Positions 1 to 6,141 of a stretch of 33,101 nucleotides of DNA are shown piece by piece. Source of the DNA: Mycobacterium sp. (GTDB taxonomy: Bacteria; Actinomycetota; Actinomycetes; Mycobacteriales; Mycobacteriaceae); contig NZ_JAICZA010000040.1 in assembly GCF_025933915.1 (NCBI RefSeq), positions 1 to 33,101 on the forward strand, in the 5' to 3' direction. The stretch's first letter is position 1. Each line of letters opens with the position of its first letter. The position numbers and the translations under genes are program-made. The notes under the pieces were generated by a model. That model was given only the letters and a program-made list of their open reading frames with translations. It was not told the origin of the DNA and did no database searches.

Positions 1-115
1 GCGACTTCCCTTCGGTGTCGCGCCCACCACCGAGGGGGCGCGGGGCTCCGACGTCATCATCGAGGGCATCTCCCATGGAGTAACCGTGACCCTGGACGGG
101 TTTAAACGGTCATGA
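1..115 (+). CDS. lmeA: LmeA-like DUF2993 lipid-binding envelope protein, C-terminal end only
   Basis: Only the last 37 codons are inside the window. The open frame has codons starting at base 2 and stops at TGA 113-115. The residues LPFGVAPTTEGARGSDVII followed by HGVTVTLDGF resemble the C-terminal beta-strand region of DUF2993 proteins, where an LPFG turn precedes a strand ending in V-T/D-L. In mycobacteria the gene just upstream of thiX is Rv0817c/lmeA (from memory), a periplasmic phospholipid-binding protein needed for mannan elongation in lipomannan. Family and neighbour agree, but the fragment is too short for certainty. The stop lies 49 bases before thiX on the same strand, so co-transcription is possible. 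Confidence 0.6.
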   Translation, partial: RLPFGVAPTTEGARGSDVIIEGISHGVTVTLDGFKRS

Positions 116-164
116 CGCACGCCGACGACACCGTTGAGCACCACGATGGCCGGGAGCGGCGCCG

Positions 165-587
165 ATGACGACCGTCATCGTGGTGACCGTCGCGGCCCTT
201 GCCGCGGCGACTCTGGCCGGCTGGTTGTTGACCCGCCGCTCCGGCAGCCTCCGGGAAATCGGTTCGGGACCGGATCAGGACACCGCCGGCGACATCGCAG
301 CACTGGGGCTGTCCCGCAGCGGGCCGACCGTCGTGCACTTCAGCGCCCCGTGGTGTGGGCCGTGCGACCGGGTTCGCCGGGTCGTTGGCCAGGTCTGCGA
401 CGACCTGGGCGAGGTGGCCCACGTCGAGGTCGATCTGGACGCCAATCCGGACACGGCACGCCGTTATTCGGTGCTGTCCCTGCCCACCACGCTGATCTTC
501 GACGTCGACGGGCGGCAGCGATACCGGACGTCTGGAGTGCCCAGTGCCGCCGACCTGCGGTCCGTCCTGCAACCGTTGTTGGCCTGA
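165..587 (+). CDS. thiX: Membrane-anchored thioredoxin ThiX
   Basis: This 140-residue protein matches the length of M. tuberculosis ThiX (Rv0816c). Residues 3-22 are a hydrophobic segment followed by TRR, consistent with an N-terminal membrane anchor that leaves the thioredoxin domain attached to the membrane. The active site WCGPC is at residues 63-67 (C64, C67) within FSAPWCGPCDRV, and the cis-proline loop SLPTT is at residues 105-109. These are the core marks of a thiol-disulfide oxidoreductase. The start ATG at 165 lies just after GCGCCG and has no strong Shine-Dalgarno sequence. An ATG at 134 opens a different frame and is a shadow. The gene lies immediately upstream of a sulfur-assimilation operon that has its own promoter. 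The physiological substrate cannot be read from the sequence. Confidence 0.93.
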   Translation: MTTVIVVTVAALAAATLAGWLLTRRSGSLREIGSGPDQDTAGDIAALGLSRSGPTVVHFSAPWCGPCDRVRRVVGQVCDDLGEVAHVEVDLDANPDTARRYSVLSLPTTLIFDVDGRQRYRTSGVPSAADLRSVLQPLLA

Positions 588-603
588 CCACGGTGTCATT
601 GGG

Positions 604-609
604 TAAGCT
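604..609 (+). promoter_or_regulatory. -10 box for the leaderless poly-Cys leader
   Basis: TAAGCT fits the mycobacterial -10 consensus TANNNT. Seven bases separate it from the GTG at 617, so transcription should begin on the first base of the start codon. No Shine-Dalgarno sequence precedes that GTG. Confidence 0.7.
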
Positions 610-616
610 GACCGAC

Positions 617-706
617 GTGTCAGCCCGTCTTGAGCCCATGCTCACCAAGCGTCGCGCAGTTGTGCTGTGCCGCACCGCGGGCTGTTGTTGTTGCTGTTGC
701 TGCTGA
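617..706 (+). CDS. Leaderless poly-cysteine leader peptide (cysteine attenuator)
   Basis: This 29-codon ORF starts at GTG 617 and ends with seven consecutive cysteine codons (residues 23-29) before TGA 704-706; another Cys is at residue 18. Leaderless poly-cysteine short ORFs ahead of cysteine-metabolism operons are known in mycobacteria (for example Ms5788A upstream of MSMEG_5788). There, ribosomes pausing on the Cys codons when charged Cys-tRNA is scarce keep the downstream ribosome-binding site open. Here the ORF precedes DUF4395-cysA2-sseC2, the equivalent operon. The product probably acts through its translation rather than as a protein. The same bases read in reverse give a spurious poly-glutamine ORF. 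Confidence 0.9.
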   Translation: MSARLEPMLTKRRAVVLCRTAGCCCCCCC

Positions 707-803
707 GTAGCCGCGCTTTCGCGTAGCACTCGGAGCGGGCCCGGGTCCCGACCGTGGCGCCTCTCCCATCGCCGTTTCCATGAGCAACAGGGCTATCGAG
801 GAG
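694..803 (+). promoter_or_regulatory. Putative cysteine-responsive attenuator pairing region
   Basis: CTGTTGCT inside the poly-Cys tract (694-701) is perfectly complementary to AGCAACAG at 783-790. The latter sits just upstream of the Shine-Dalgarno GAGGAG (798-803) of the next gene. In addition CTCC at 763-766 is complementary to GGAG at 800-803. A GC-rich near-palindrome (GGGCCCGGGTCCC, about 737-750) lies between. The pairing gives a direct way for a ribosome stalled on the Cys codons to stop the RNA from masking the downstream initiation region. The complementarity is seen in the sequence. The mechanism is inferred from the published mycobacterial model, and the fold was not computed. Confidence 0.55.
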
Positions 804-810
804 TAACACC

Positions 811-1281
811 TTGCCGAGCAACAACACCACCACGCAGCCCGACCTCGTCGACGTGCGTGGACCACGCTTCGCCGCGTGGGTCACCACAGCGGTCTTGGTG
901 CTGGCGCTGATCGTGTCCGCGGCCAGCCCGCCGACTGCGGCGGTGATCCTGGCTGTCCAGGCCGTCATCTTCGCCATCGGTGCCGCAGGTGGCCCGCGCA
1001 AGCATCCCTACGGCCGGATATTCGCCGCCGCCGTCGCGCCCCGGCTGGGGCCGGTGCAGGATCGCGAACCCACCGCGCCGCTGAAGTTCGCCCAACTCGT
1101 CGGCCTGATCTTCGCGATCTGGGGCAGTGCCGGATTCGCGGCCGGCGCTTTCCTCGTCGGCGTCATCGCCACCGCGGCCGCCCTGGCGGCCGCGTTCCTC
1201 AACGCGGCCTTCGGCATCTGCCTGGGCTGCCGGCTCTACCCGCTGGTGGCCCGTTTCCGACGCCCCGCGCGTCCCGCCTGA
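811..1281 (+). CDS. DUF4395 membrane protein, first gene of the cysA2 operon
   Basis: This 156-residue protein starts at TTG 811, seven bases after the clear Shine-Dalgarno GAGGAG at 798-803. It has about four hydrophobic segments (roughly residues 22-39, 42-60, 93-110 and 112-135) with polar ends. A GICLGC motif (C137, C140) follows the last segment, so a CxxC pair probably sits at the membrane face. DUF4395 proteins are integral membrane proteins found beside sulfurtransferases or thioredoxins in actinobacteria, and their function is not established. A role in sulfur trafficking or redox is an inference from the CxxC pair, the poly-Cys leader and the adjoining rhodanese gene. The stop is 37 bases before cysA2. 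Confidence 0.85.
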   Translation: MPSNNTTTQPDLVDVRGPRFAAWVTTAVLVLALIVSAASPPTAAVILAVQAVIFAIGAAGGPRKHPYGRIFAAAVAPRLGPVQDREPTAPLKFAQLVGLIFAIWGSAGFAAGAFLVGVIATAAALAAAFLNAAFGICLGCRLYPLVARFRRPARPA

Positions 1282-1318
1282 CCTGCTGTAACCAAAAGTG
1301 ATTGAAAGGATCCATTCC

Positions 1319-2152
1319 ATGGCACGCTCCGACGTCCTGGTCTCCACCGACTGGGCTGAGAGCAATCTCGACGCCTCAGGCGTCGTGTTCGTCGAAGTCG
1401 ACGAGGACACCAGCGCTTACGACGGCGGTCACATCCCCGGCGCGATCAGGCTGGACTGGCGCTCAGATTTGCAGGACCCGGTCAAACGCGACTTCGTCGA
1501 CGCTCAGCAGTTCTCGAAACTGCTCAGCGAACGGGGCGTCTCCAATGACGACACCGTGATCCTCTATGGCGGCAACAACAATTGGTTCGCCGCCTACGCG
1601 TACTGGTATTTCAAGCTGTACGGCCACGACAAGGTCAAGCTGCTCGACGGCGGGCGCAAAAAGTGGGAGCTCGACGGTCGCGCACTGTCCAGCGAGACCG
1701 TCAGCAGGCCGGCGACCTCGTACACGGCGACCGCGCCGGACAACAGCATCAGGGCGTTCCGCGACGACGTCATCGCGGCCATCAATGTCAAGAACCTGGT
1801 CGACGTGCGCTCCCCCGACGAGTTCTCGGGCAAGATCCTGGCGCCCGCGCACCTGCCGCAGGAACAAAGCCAGCGGCCCGGCCACATCCCGGGCGCCATC
1901 AACGTGCCGTGGAGCAGGGCCGCCAACGAGGACGGCACCTTCAAGTCCGACGAGGAACTGGCCAAGCTGTACGCCGCCGCCGGCCTAGACGGCGACAAGG
2001 AAACGATCGCCTACTGCCGCATCGGCGAGCGGTCATCGCATACCTGGTTCGTTCTCTACGAATTGCTCGGACACAGGAATGTCAAGAACTACGACGGCAG
2101 TTGGACGGAATACGGCTCCCTGGTTGGGGCCCCGATCGAGTTGGGAAGCTGA
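1319..2152 (+). CDS. cysA2: Thiosulfate sulfurtransferase (rhodanese) CysA2
   Basis: This tandem-rhodanese protein has 277 residues, the same length as M. tuberculosis CysA2/CysA3. The N-terminal domain (about 5-125) carries the GHIPGAIRLDW signature but no active-site cysteine at its loop. The C-terminal domain (about 145-275) carries PGHIPGAINVPW and the catalytic loop CRIGERSSHTW with C233. The enzyme moves sulfane sulfur from thiosulfate onto a thiophilic acceptor in the cytoplasm. ATG 1319 is preceded by GAAAGGA (1304-1310) at good spacing; the longer in-frame start at 1298 lacks this and would add seven residues. One base separates its stop from sseC2. It belongs to the poly-Cys controlled operon. 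Confidence 0.95.
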   Translation: MARSDVLVSTDWAESNLDASGVVFVEVDEDTSAYDGGHIPGAIRLDWRSDLQDPVKRDFVDAQQFSKLLSERGVSNDDTVILYGGNNNWFAAYAYWYFKLYGHDKVKLLDGGRKKWELDGRALSSETVSRPATSYTATAPDNSIRAFRDDVIAAINVKNLVDVRSPDEFSGKILAPAHLPQEQSQRPGHIPGAINVPWSRAANEDGTFKSDEELAKLYAAAGLDGDKETIAYCRIGERSSHTWFVLYELLGHRNVKNYDGSWTEYGSLVGAPIELGS

Positions 2153-2153
2153 T

Positions 2154-2456
2154 ATGTGCTCTGCGCCGAAGCAAGGACTGACATTGCCCGCCAGCGTCGA
2201 CCTGGAAAAGGAAACGGTGATCACCGGCCGTGTCGTGGATGGCGATGGCCAGGCAGTCGGTGGCGCGTTCGTCCGCTTGCTGGACTCGTCTGACGAGTTC
2301 ACCGCCGAGGTGGTGGCGTCGGCTACCGGTGACTTCCGGTTCTTCGCCGCACCGGGATCCTGGACGCTGCGCGCGCTCTCGGCGGCCGGTAACGGGAACG
2401 CCGTGGTGACACCGTCGGGTGCCGGCATCCACGAGGTCGACGTCAAGATCGCCTGA
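2154..2456 (+). CDS. sseC2: SseC-family DUF1416 protein
   Basis: This 100-residue protein has the length of Rv0814c. It begins MCSAPKQG and then forms a predicted beta-sandwich: VITGRVVDGDGQAVGGAFVR, then FTAEVVASATGDFRFF and the AAPGSWTLRAL segment, which resembles carboxypeptidase-regulatory or transthyretin-like folds. In actinobacteria DUF1416 genes follow thiosulfate sulfurtransferase genes almost without exception. The exact role is unknown; a helper or sulfur-acceptor role is inferred from the pairing. The start sits one base after the cysA2 stop, which implies translational coupling. C2 is the only cysteine. Confidence 0.9.
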   Translation: MCSAPKQGLTLPASVDLEKETVITGRVVDGDGQAVGGAFVRLLDSSDEFTAEVVASATGDFRFFAAPGSWTLRALSAAGNGNAVVTPSGAGIHEVDVKIA

Positions 2457-2494
2457 TCGACCAGCTGCCCCCGACCGGGACACGTGGGGACGAA

Positions 2495-2500
2495 TAGACT
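2495..2500 (+). promoter_or_regulatory. -10 box for the 2508 small ORF / nitrobindin operon
   Basis: TAGACT is followed by seven bases (TGTCCCC) and then GTG 2508. This is the same geometry as the poly-Cys leader promoter, so a leaderless transcript is expected to start at 2508. Confidence 0.65.
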
Positions 2501-2507
2501 TGTCCCC

Positions 2508-2606
2508 GTGGTGTTGTTCTTCGAGATCATGCTGGTTGTGTCGGTCGTGGTGATTTCATGGTTCGCCCTCTACACCCTCTACCGGCTGATCACTGACGAG
2601 TCGTGA
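2508..2606 (+). CDS. Small leaderless single-pass membrane peptide (32 aa)
   Basis: GTG 2508 opens a 32-codon frame made of one hydrophobic stretch (about residues 2-24, [17 protein letters not shown] then FALYTLY) and a short polar tail RLITDES. Its TGA overlaps the GTG start of the next gene (GTGA, 2603-2606), so the two are translationally coupled. A -10 box seven bases upstream supports a leaderless mRNA. I do not recognise a family. The aromatic and aliphatic composition with a charged C-terminus suggests a single transmembrane helix. It is short enough to be missed by automated annotation. Confidence 0.6.
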   Translation: MVLFFEIMLVVSVVVISWFALYTLYRLITDES

Positions 2607-3319
2607 CCCGCGCCGGCGACGATCCAGAGCGCAGCGATGGGGAGGAGTGGCGCAAGTTGAACCCCGCCGCCGACGATCCGTTGAGTTCCGCCGGCTCCGG
2701 CGACCGGGCGGTGGCCGCCGCCGCTGAGCGCGCCAAGGTGACCGCCAGCCGCAATATTCCGTCCTTCGACGACTTGCCCCTTCCCGCCGACACCGCCAAC
2801 CTGCGCGAGGGCGCCGACCTCAGTGATGCGTTGCTGGCGTTGCTGCCGCTGGTCGGCGTCTGGCGCGGCGAAGGTGAAGGCCGTGGGCATAACGGCGACT
2901 ACCGGTTCGGTCAGCAGATCGTTGTCTCACACGACGGCGGCGACTATCTGAATTGGGAAGCCCGCTCCTGGCGGTTGAGCGAGACGGGCGCTTACCAGGA
3001 GCGCGATCTACGCGAGACCGGGTTCTGGCGCTTTGTCAGCGATCCCGACGACCCCAGCGAATCCAACGCGATCGAACTGCTGTTGGCGCATTCGGCGGGC
3101 TATGTCGAATTGTTCTACGGGCGTCCGCGCACCCAATCATCGTGGGAGCTGGTGACCGACGCGCTGGCCCGCAGCAGGTCCGGCGTGCTGGTCGGCGGCG
3201 CCAAGCGACTCTACGGCATCGTCGAAGGCGGCGACCTCGCCTACGTCGAGGAACGGGTGGACGCCGACGGCGGTCTGGTGCCGCATCTCTCGGCGCGGCT
3301 GTCGCGGTTCGCCGGGTAG
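2603..3319 (+). CDS. Nitrobindin-like heme-binding protein (Rv0813c family)
   Basis: This 238-residue protein has an N-terminal variable region (about 1-75) and a C-terminal 10-stranded beta-barrel of the FABP-like/THAP4 nitrobindin family. The family motif GVWRGEGEG starts at residue 85, and the C-terminal [10 protein letters not shown] holds H228, in the place of the proximal heme histidine of nitrobindins. Family members bind ferric heme and handle NO or peroxynitrite, while older work on Rv0813c described a fatty-acid-binding-like fold. The start GTG 2603 overlaps the preceding small ORF by four bases. It is the last gene of this rightward group; an inverted repeat follows at 3441-3491. 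Confidence 0.88.
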   Translation: MTRAGDDPERSDGEEWRKLNPAADDPLSSAGSGDRAVAAAAERAKVTASRNIPSFDDLPLPADTANLREGADLSDALLALLPLVGVWRGEGEGRGHNGDYRFGQQIVVSHDGGDYLNWEARSWRLSETGAYQERDLRETGFWRFVSDPDDPSESNAIELLLAHSAGYVELFYGRPRTQSSWELVTDALARSRSGVLVGGAKRLYGIVEGGDLAYVEERVDADGGLVPHLSARLSRFAG

Positions 3320-3665
3320 CAACCCCGCAGGCGAAGGCCGCCGCGTTCGCGCAGACATCGGCGGGGAAGTGGAAAGCTTGTGCCGGGCAATCGATCACGG
3401 CGCGCTTCGGCGGTGGCTGCTAACGGCTGCCGACATGGATCGGCCCCCGAGCCATACTCCAGGTCGGACAAAACCGGAAGCTCGGGGGCCGGGTGACTGC
3501 GGGGAATTCGCCAGCGCGTGTGTATCGCCAGCTCTTCCGAGCCGATGCAGCTAGCGCGCAGCCACCTCACATGTCCATGAAGCTATCAATTTCTCGGACC
3601 ACCTCCCTTCTTGTGTACGGCCGACCGTACCCGCGAATCGGTGAGCCGACAACGGAATTCAGCGC
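3320..3665 (+). other. Gene-free 346-base gap between convergent genes
   Basis: I see no convincing ORF here. Small open frames at 3369-3554 and 3493-3837 have compositions unlike real proteins and lack start signals. The only clear structure is the perfect 12-bp inverted repeat at 3441-3491. The gap lies between the ends of the rightward nitrobindin gene and the leftward pabC gene. Confidence 0.6.
3441..3491. terminator. Perfect 12-bp inverted repeat, possible bidirectional terminator or structured RNA
   Basis: CGGCCCCCGAGC (3441-3452) is exactly repeated in inverse as GCTCGGGGGCCG (3480-3491). The 27-base loop can pair further (TCC-GGT with ACC-GGA). There is no T-tract, so if it terminates transcription it would be of the non-canonical type common in mycobacteria. 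It lies 121 bases past the nitrobindin stop and 174 bases past the pabC stop. Confidence 0.45.
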
Positions 3666-4553
3666 TCAGCGATCGCTGACGATGGCGGCGTCGACCAGTT
3701 CGGCGAATTCCGCCGCCATCGGCGACCGCGGCAGGGGGCGGCCATCGAGGGTATGCACTCGGGCGGCCAACGTCATGCTCGAGATCAGCCAAACACCTTG
3801 GGCCGCAACCAGGTCCGCGATTCGCAGCGCCCGATAGTCGCAGTCGTAACCCTTGGACCTGGCCACCTCGAACAGAGCCTGCTGCGTGGTGCCACGTAGA
3901 ATCGGATACCACGGCGGGGGCGTCAACAGGCACGGAGTGCCGTCGGGTGCATCCGAGTCGGTGGCGATCACCACGGTCGAGCGCGGGCCTTCCAAGACGT
4001 AGCCGTCCGTGCTGACGAAGATGACGTCGCCGGCATCCCGGCGGGCCGCGTGACGCAGGGCGGCCATATTCACCGCGTAGGACAGGGTCTTGGCGCCGGC
4101 CAGCAGCCACGGCATCGCGTCGACACCGGTGGCGGGCAGCCCGCGATCGAGTGTGACCGCCGCCAGTCCGTCACGCCGGACCGCGCTCACTCGTTCAGGA
4201 ACGGCGTTGACCATCACATAGGCCGTCGGCACCGAACCGCCCTCCCGGCCACGGCTGTAGATCAACCGCATCGCGCCTTCGTCGGCGCTGCCCGCGCACC
4301 ACTGCCGGGTGGCCACCTCGATCGCACTTCGCCAACGCGGCAGATCCGGCTCGGGCAGATCGGTCAGCCTGGCCGACTGGGTCAGCCGCTGCAAGTGCGA
4401 CTCGATCAGACAGGCTCCGCCGTCGCGCACCAACAGCGTCTCGAAGACACCGTCGCCGCGTACCGCTGCCAGGTCGTCGGCGTGTAGCAGCGGCGCATCC
4501 GGCGAATGCAGTTCGCCGTCCAGCGTGATGATCACACCCGTCTGGCCGGCCAT
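3666..4553 (-). CDS. pabC: Aminodeoxychorismate lyase PabC / class IV PLP aminotransferase
   Basis: This 295-residue fold-type IV PLP enzyme corresponds to Rv0812. The N-terminal motif is LLHADDLAAVRGDGVFETLLV, the PLP lysine is K155 in GAKTLSYAVNMAALRHA, and the cofactor-binding loop GYVLEGPRST is at about 184-193. In the folate pathway the family turns aminodeoxychorismate into p-aminobenzoate and pyruvate. The mycobacterial enzyme has also been linked to D-amino-acid transamination, so dual activity is possible. I chose ATG 4551-4553 because homologs begin just before VITLDGE; an upstream in-frame start at 4610 would add 19 unconserved residues. It runs divergently from ygfZ, itself a folate-binding protein, with 94 bases between. 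Confidence 0.88.
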   Translation of the reverse strand: MAGQTGVIITLDGELHSPDAPLLHADDLAAVRGDGVFETLLVRDGGACLIESHLQRLTQSARLTDLPEPDLPRWRSAIEVATRQWCAGSADEGAMRLIYSRGREGGSVPTAYVMVNAVPERVSAVRRDGLAAVTLDRGLPATGVDAMPWLLAGAKTLSYAVNMAALRHAARRDAGDVIFVSTDGYVLEGPRSTVVIATDSDAPDGTPCLLTPPPWYPILRGTTQQALFEVARSKGYDCDYRALRIADLVAAQGVWLISSMTLAARVHTLDGRPLPRSPMAAEFAELVDAAIVSDR

Positions 4554-4635
4554 GGTCGAAAAGCCTATCGGCTCACCGGTCCCCCGCCGAATGTGAAGCC
4601 GGCCGCACACTCGCGGCGGAACGCGCTCCGGTACG

Positions 4636-4641
4636 TAGAGT
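4636..4641 (+). promoter_or_regulatory. -10 box of leaderless ygfZ
   Basis: TAGAGT lies six bases before GTG 4648, and no Shine-Dalgarno sequence is present. The geometry suggests that the mRNA begins at the start codon. Confidence 0.6.
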
Positions 4642-4647
4642 TGACGT

Positions 4648-5742
4648 GTGAGCCATCCCGTTTCTGCACCCGATACCGGACCCGACGCCGGGGCCGTCTG
4701 GCATTACGGCGATCCGCTGGGCGAGCAGCGCGCCGCCGAAACCGACGCGATAATGGTCGACCGCTCGCACCGCGGCGTGCTCACCGTGACCGGCAAGGAC
4801 CGGCAGACCTGGTTGCACAGCATCTCGACGCAACACGTCAGCAGCCTCCCCGACGGCGCCTGCACGCAGAATCTCAGCCTCGACGGCCAGGGCCGCGTCG
4901 AGGATCACTGGATCCAGACCGAACTGGCGGGGACCACCTACCTCGACACCGAACCCTGGCGCGCTGAGCCGCTGCTGGAATACCTGCGCAAGATGGTGTT
5001 CTGGTCCGAGGCCACCCCGGGCAGCGCCGATCTGGCGGTGCTCTCGTTGCTCGGTCCTCGGCTGGCCGACCCGGCGATCCTTGCCGCGCTCGGAGTGGAT
5101 GCGCTGCCCGCCGAGCTGACCGCGGTTCCCGCCGGCGGGGGCTTCGTGCGGCGGATGCCGGGCACTCCCGCCGGCCCGGTCGAACTGGACCTGGTGGTTC
5201 CGCGCGCCGAGGCCGGTGACTGGCGAAACCGGTTGTCGCAGGCCGGAGTGCGGCCCAGCGGCGTGTGGGCCTACGAAGCCCATCGCGTCGCGGCCGTGCG
5301 GCCCCGGCTGGGCGTCGACACCGACGAACGCACGATTCCGCATGAGGTGGGGTGGATCGGTGGCCCCGGCGACGGTGCCGTCCACCTGGACAAGGGCTGT
5401 TACCGGGGGCAGGAGACCGTCGCGCGGGTGCACAACCTCGGTAAACCACCCCGGATGCTGACTCTGCTGCACCTTGACGGCTCGGTGGAGCGGCCGGCGA
5501 CGGGTGATCCGGTGCTGGCCGGTGGCCGGACGGTCGGCCGCCTCGGGACCGTGGTCGACCACGTCGATCTCGGGCCGATAGCGCTGGCGCTACTCAAGCG
5601 CGGGCTGCCCGCCGAGACGGAATTGGCGACGGGTCCGGAGGCCGCGGTGGCCGCGATGATCGATGTCGATTCCCTGCCTCCCGCCGAGCAGATCGGCGCC
5701 GGGCGGCTGGCCGTTGAACGGTTGCGGGGCGGTGCGAGATAA
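4648..5742 (+). CDS. ygfZ: Folate-dependent Fe-S maturation protein YgfZ (GcvT-like)
   Basis: This 364-residue GcvT-fold protein is equivalent to Rv0811c. The YgfZ signature KGCYRGQETVARVHNLG begins at K249 with the conserved cysteine C251. The N-terminal GcvT-like tetrahydrofolate domain spans roughly residues 15-230 and a beta-barrel domain follows. YgfZ/IBA57 proteins use tetrahydrofolate while helping to assemble or repair [4Fe-4S] enzymes in the cytoplasm. The GTG start fits the -10 box six bases upstream and gives a natural N-terminus (MSHPVSAPD). The divergent neighbour pabC supplies p-aminobenzoate for folate, a plausible functional link. It ends 146 bases before the DUF3073 gene. Confidence 0.9.
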   Translation: MSHPVSAPDTGPDAGAVWHYGDPLGEQRAAETDAIMVDRSHRGVLTVTGKDRQTWLHSISTQHVSSLPDGACTQNLSLDGQGRVEDHWIQTELAGTTYLDTEPWRAEPLLEYLRKMVFWSEATPGSADLAVLSLLGPRLADPAILAALGVDALPAELTAVPAGGGFVRRMPGTPAGPVELDLVVPRAEAGDWRNRLSQAGVRPSGVWAYEAHRVAAVRPRLGVDTDERTIPHEVGWIGGPGDGAVHLDKGCYRGQETVARVHNLGKPPRMLTLLHLDGSVERPATGDPVLAGGRTVGRLGTVVDHVDLGPIALALLKRGLPAETELATGPEAAVAAMIDVDSLPPAEQIGAGRLAVERLRGGAR

Positions 5743-5801
5743 TGAACGGTAACGTCCGCCACAGCGAGCAGGGGGCGCCAACGCCCGGTGGCGAGGCACG
5801 G

Positions 5802-5888
5802 TAAACTGTCGGCAGGACAAAATGACACCAGGAGATCGGAGCCGCCTACTCGTTAGGCCGCTCCGTTATTGCGCGAGGGGGTTCCCCC
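5802..5888 (+). promoter_or_regulatory. Promoter and structured 5' leader of the DUF3073 gene
   Basis: TAAACT (5802-5807) is a -10 candidate placing the RNA start near 5814. Two hairpins follow. Arms 5837-5848 (CGGAGCCGCCTA) and 5854-5865 (TAGGCCGCTCCG) pair in 11 of 12 positions with a 5-base loop. The Shine-Dalgarno region GAGGGGG (5875-5881) can fold onto CCCC just before ATG 5889 through a GUUC loop, which would hide the ribosome-binding site. The leader therefore looks built for post-transcriptional control. The fold was judged by eye only. Confidence 0.5.
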
Positions 5889-6074
5889 ATGGGCCGCGGC
5901 CGGGCTAAGGCGAAGCAGACCAAGGTTGCTCGAGAACTCAAATACAGTTCTCCGCAGACCGACTTCCAGCGGCTTCAGCAAGAGCTGTCCGGAACGGGTT
6001 CGGACGAGTCCAATGAACTGGACACCGACGGCGCCGACGAATCCTGGGACGACCAGGACAGCTGGCGGCACTAG
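5889..6074 (+). CDS. DUF3073 small protein (Rv0810c family)
   Basis: This 61-residue protein begins MGRGRAKAKQTKVARELKYSSP, the conserved basic N-terminus of the DUF3073 family of actinobacteria. It continues with TDFQRLQQELSG and ends in a strongly acidic tail (residues about 38-58, rich in D and E). The basic head and acidic tail suggest binding to nucleic acid or another highly charged partner, but no function is established. ATG 5889 is preceded by a G-rich Shine-Dalgarno sequence that can be sequestered. The gene has its own promoter and long leader and faces purM tail to tail. Confidence 0.88.
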   Translation: MGRGRAKAKQTKVARELKYSSPQTDFQRLQQELSGTGSDESNELDTDGADESWDDQDSWRH

Positions 6075-6085
6075 AACCCACGCCC

Positions 6086-6114
6086 CGGCGCCGATGCCTA
6101 GTGCACCGGCGCCG
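6086..6114. terminator. Hairpin between convergent DUF3073 gene and purM
   Basis: CGGCGCCGATGC (6086-6097) and GCACCGGCGCCG (6103-6114) form a 12-bp stem with one mismatch and a CTAGT loop. No T-tract follows. The position, 11 bases after the DUF3073 stop and 27 bases from the purM stop, fits a two-way terminator. Confidence 0.55.
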
Positions 6115-6141
6115 CATCAGTTTCGCGGAGGTCCTGACTTC

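Noticed and set aside
340..729. Reverse-strand ORF with a run of glutamines
   Set aside because: It is the reverse complement of the poly-cysteine codons of the leader peptide, and the rest of the frame is low-complexity R/P-rich sequence.
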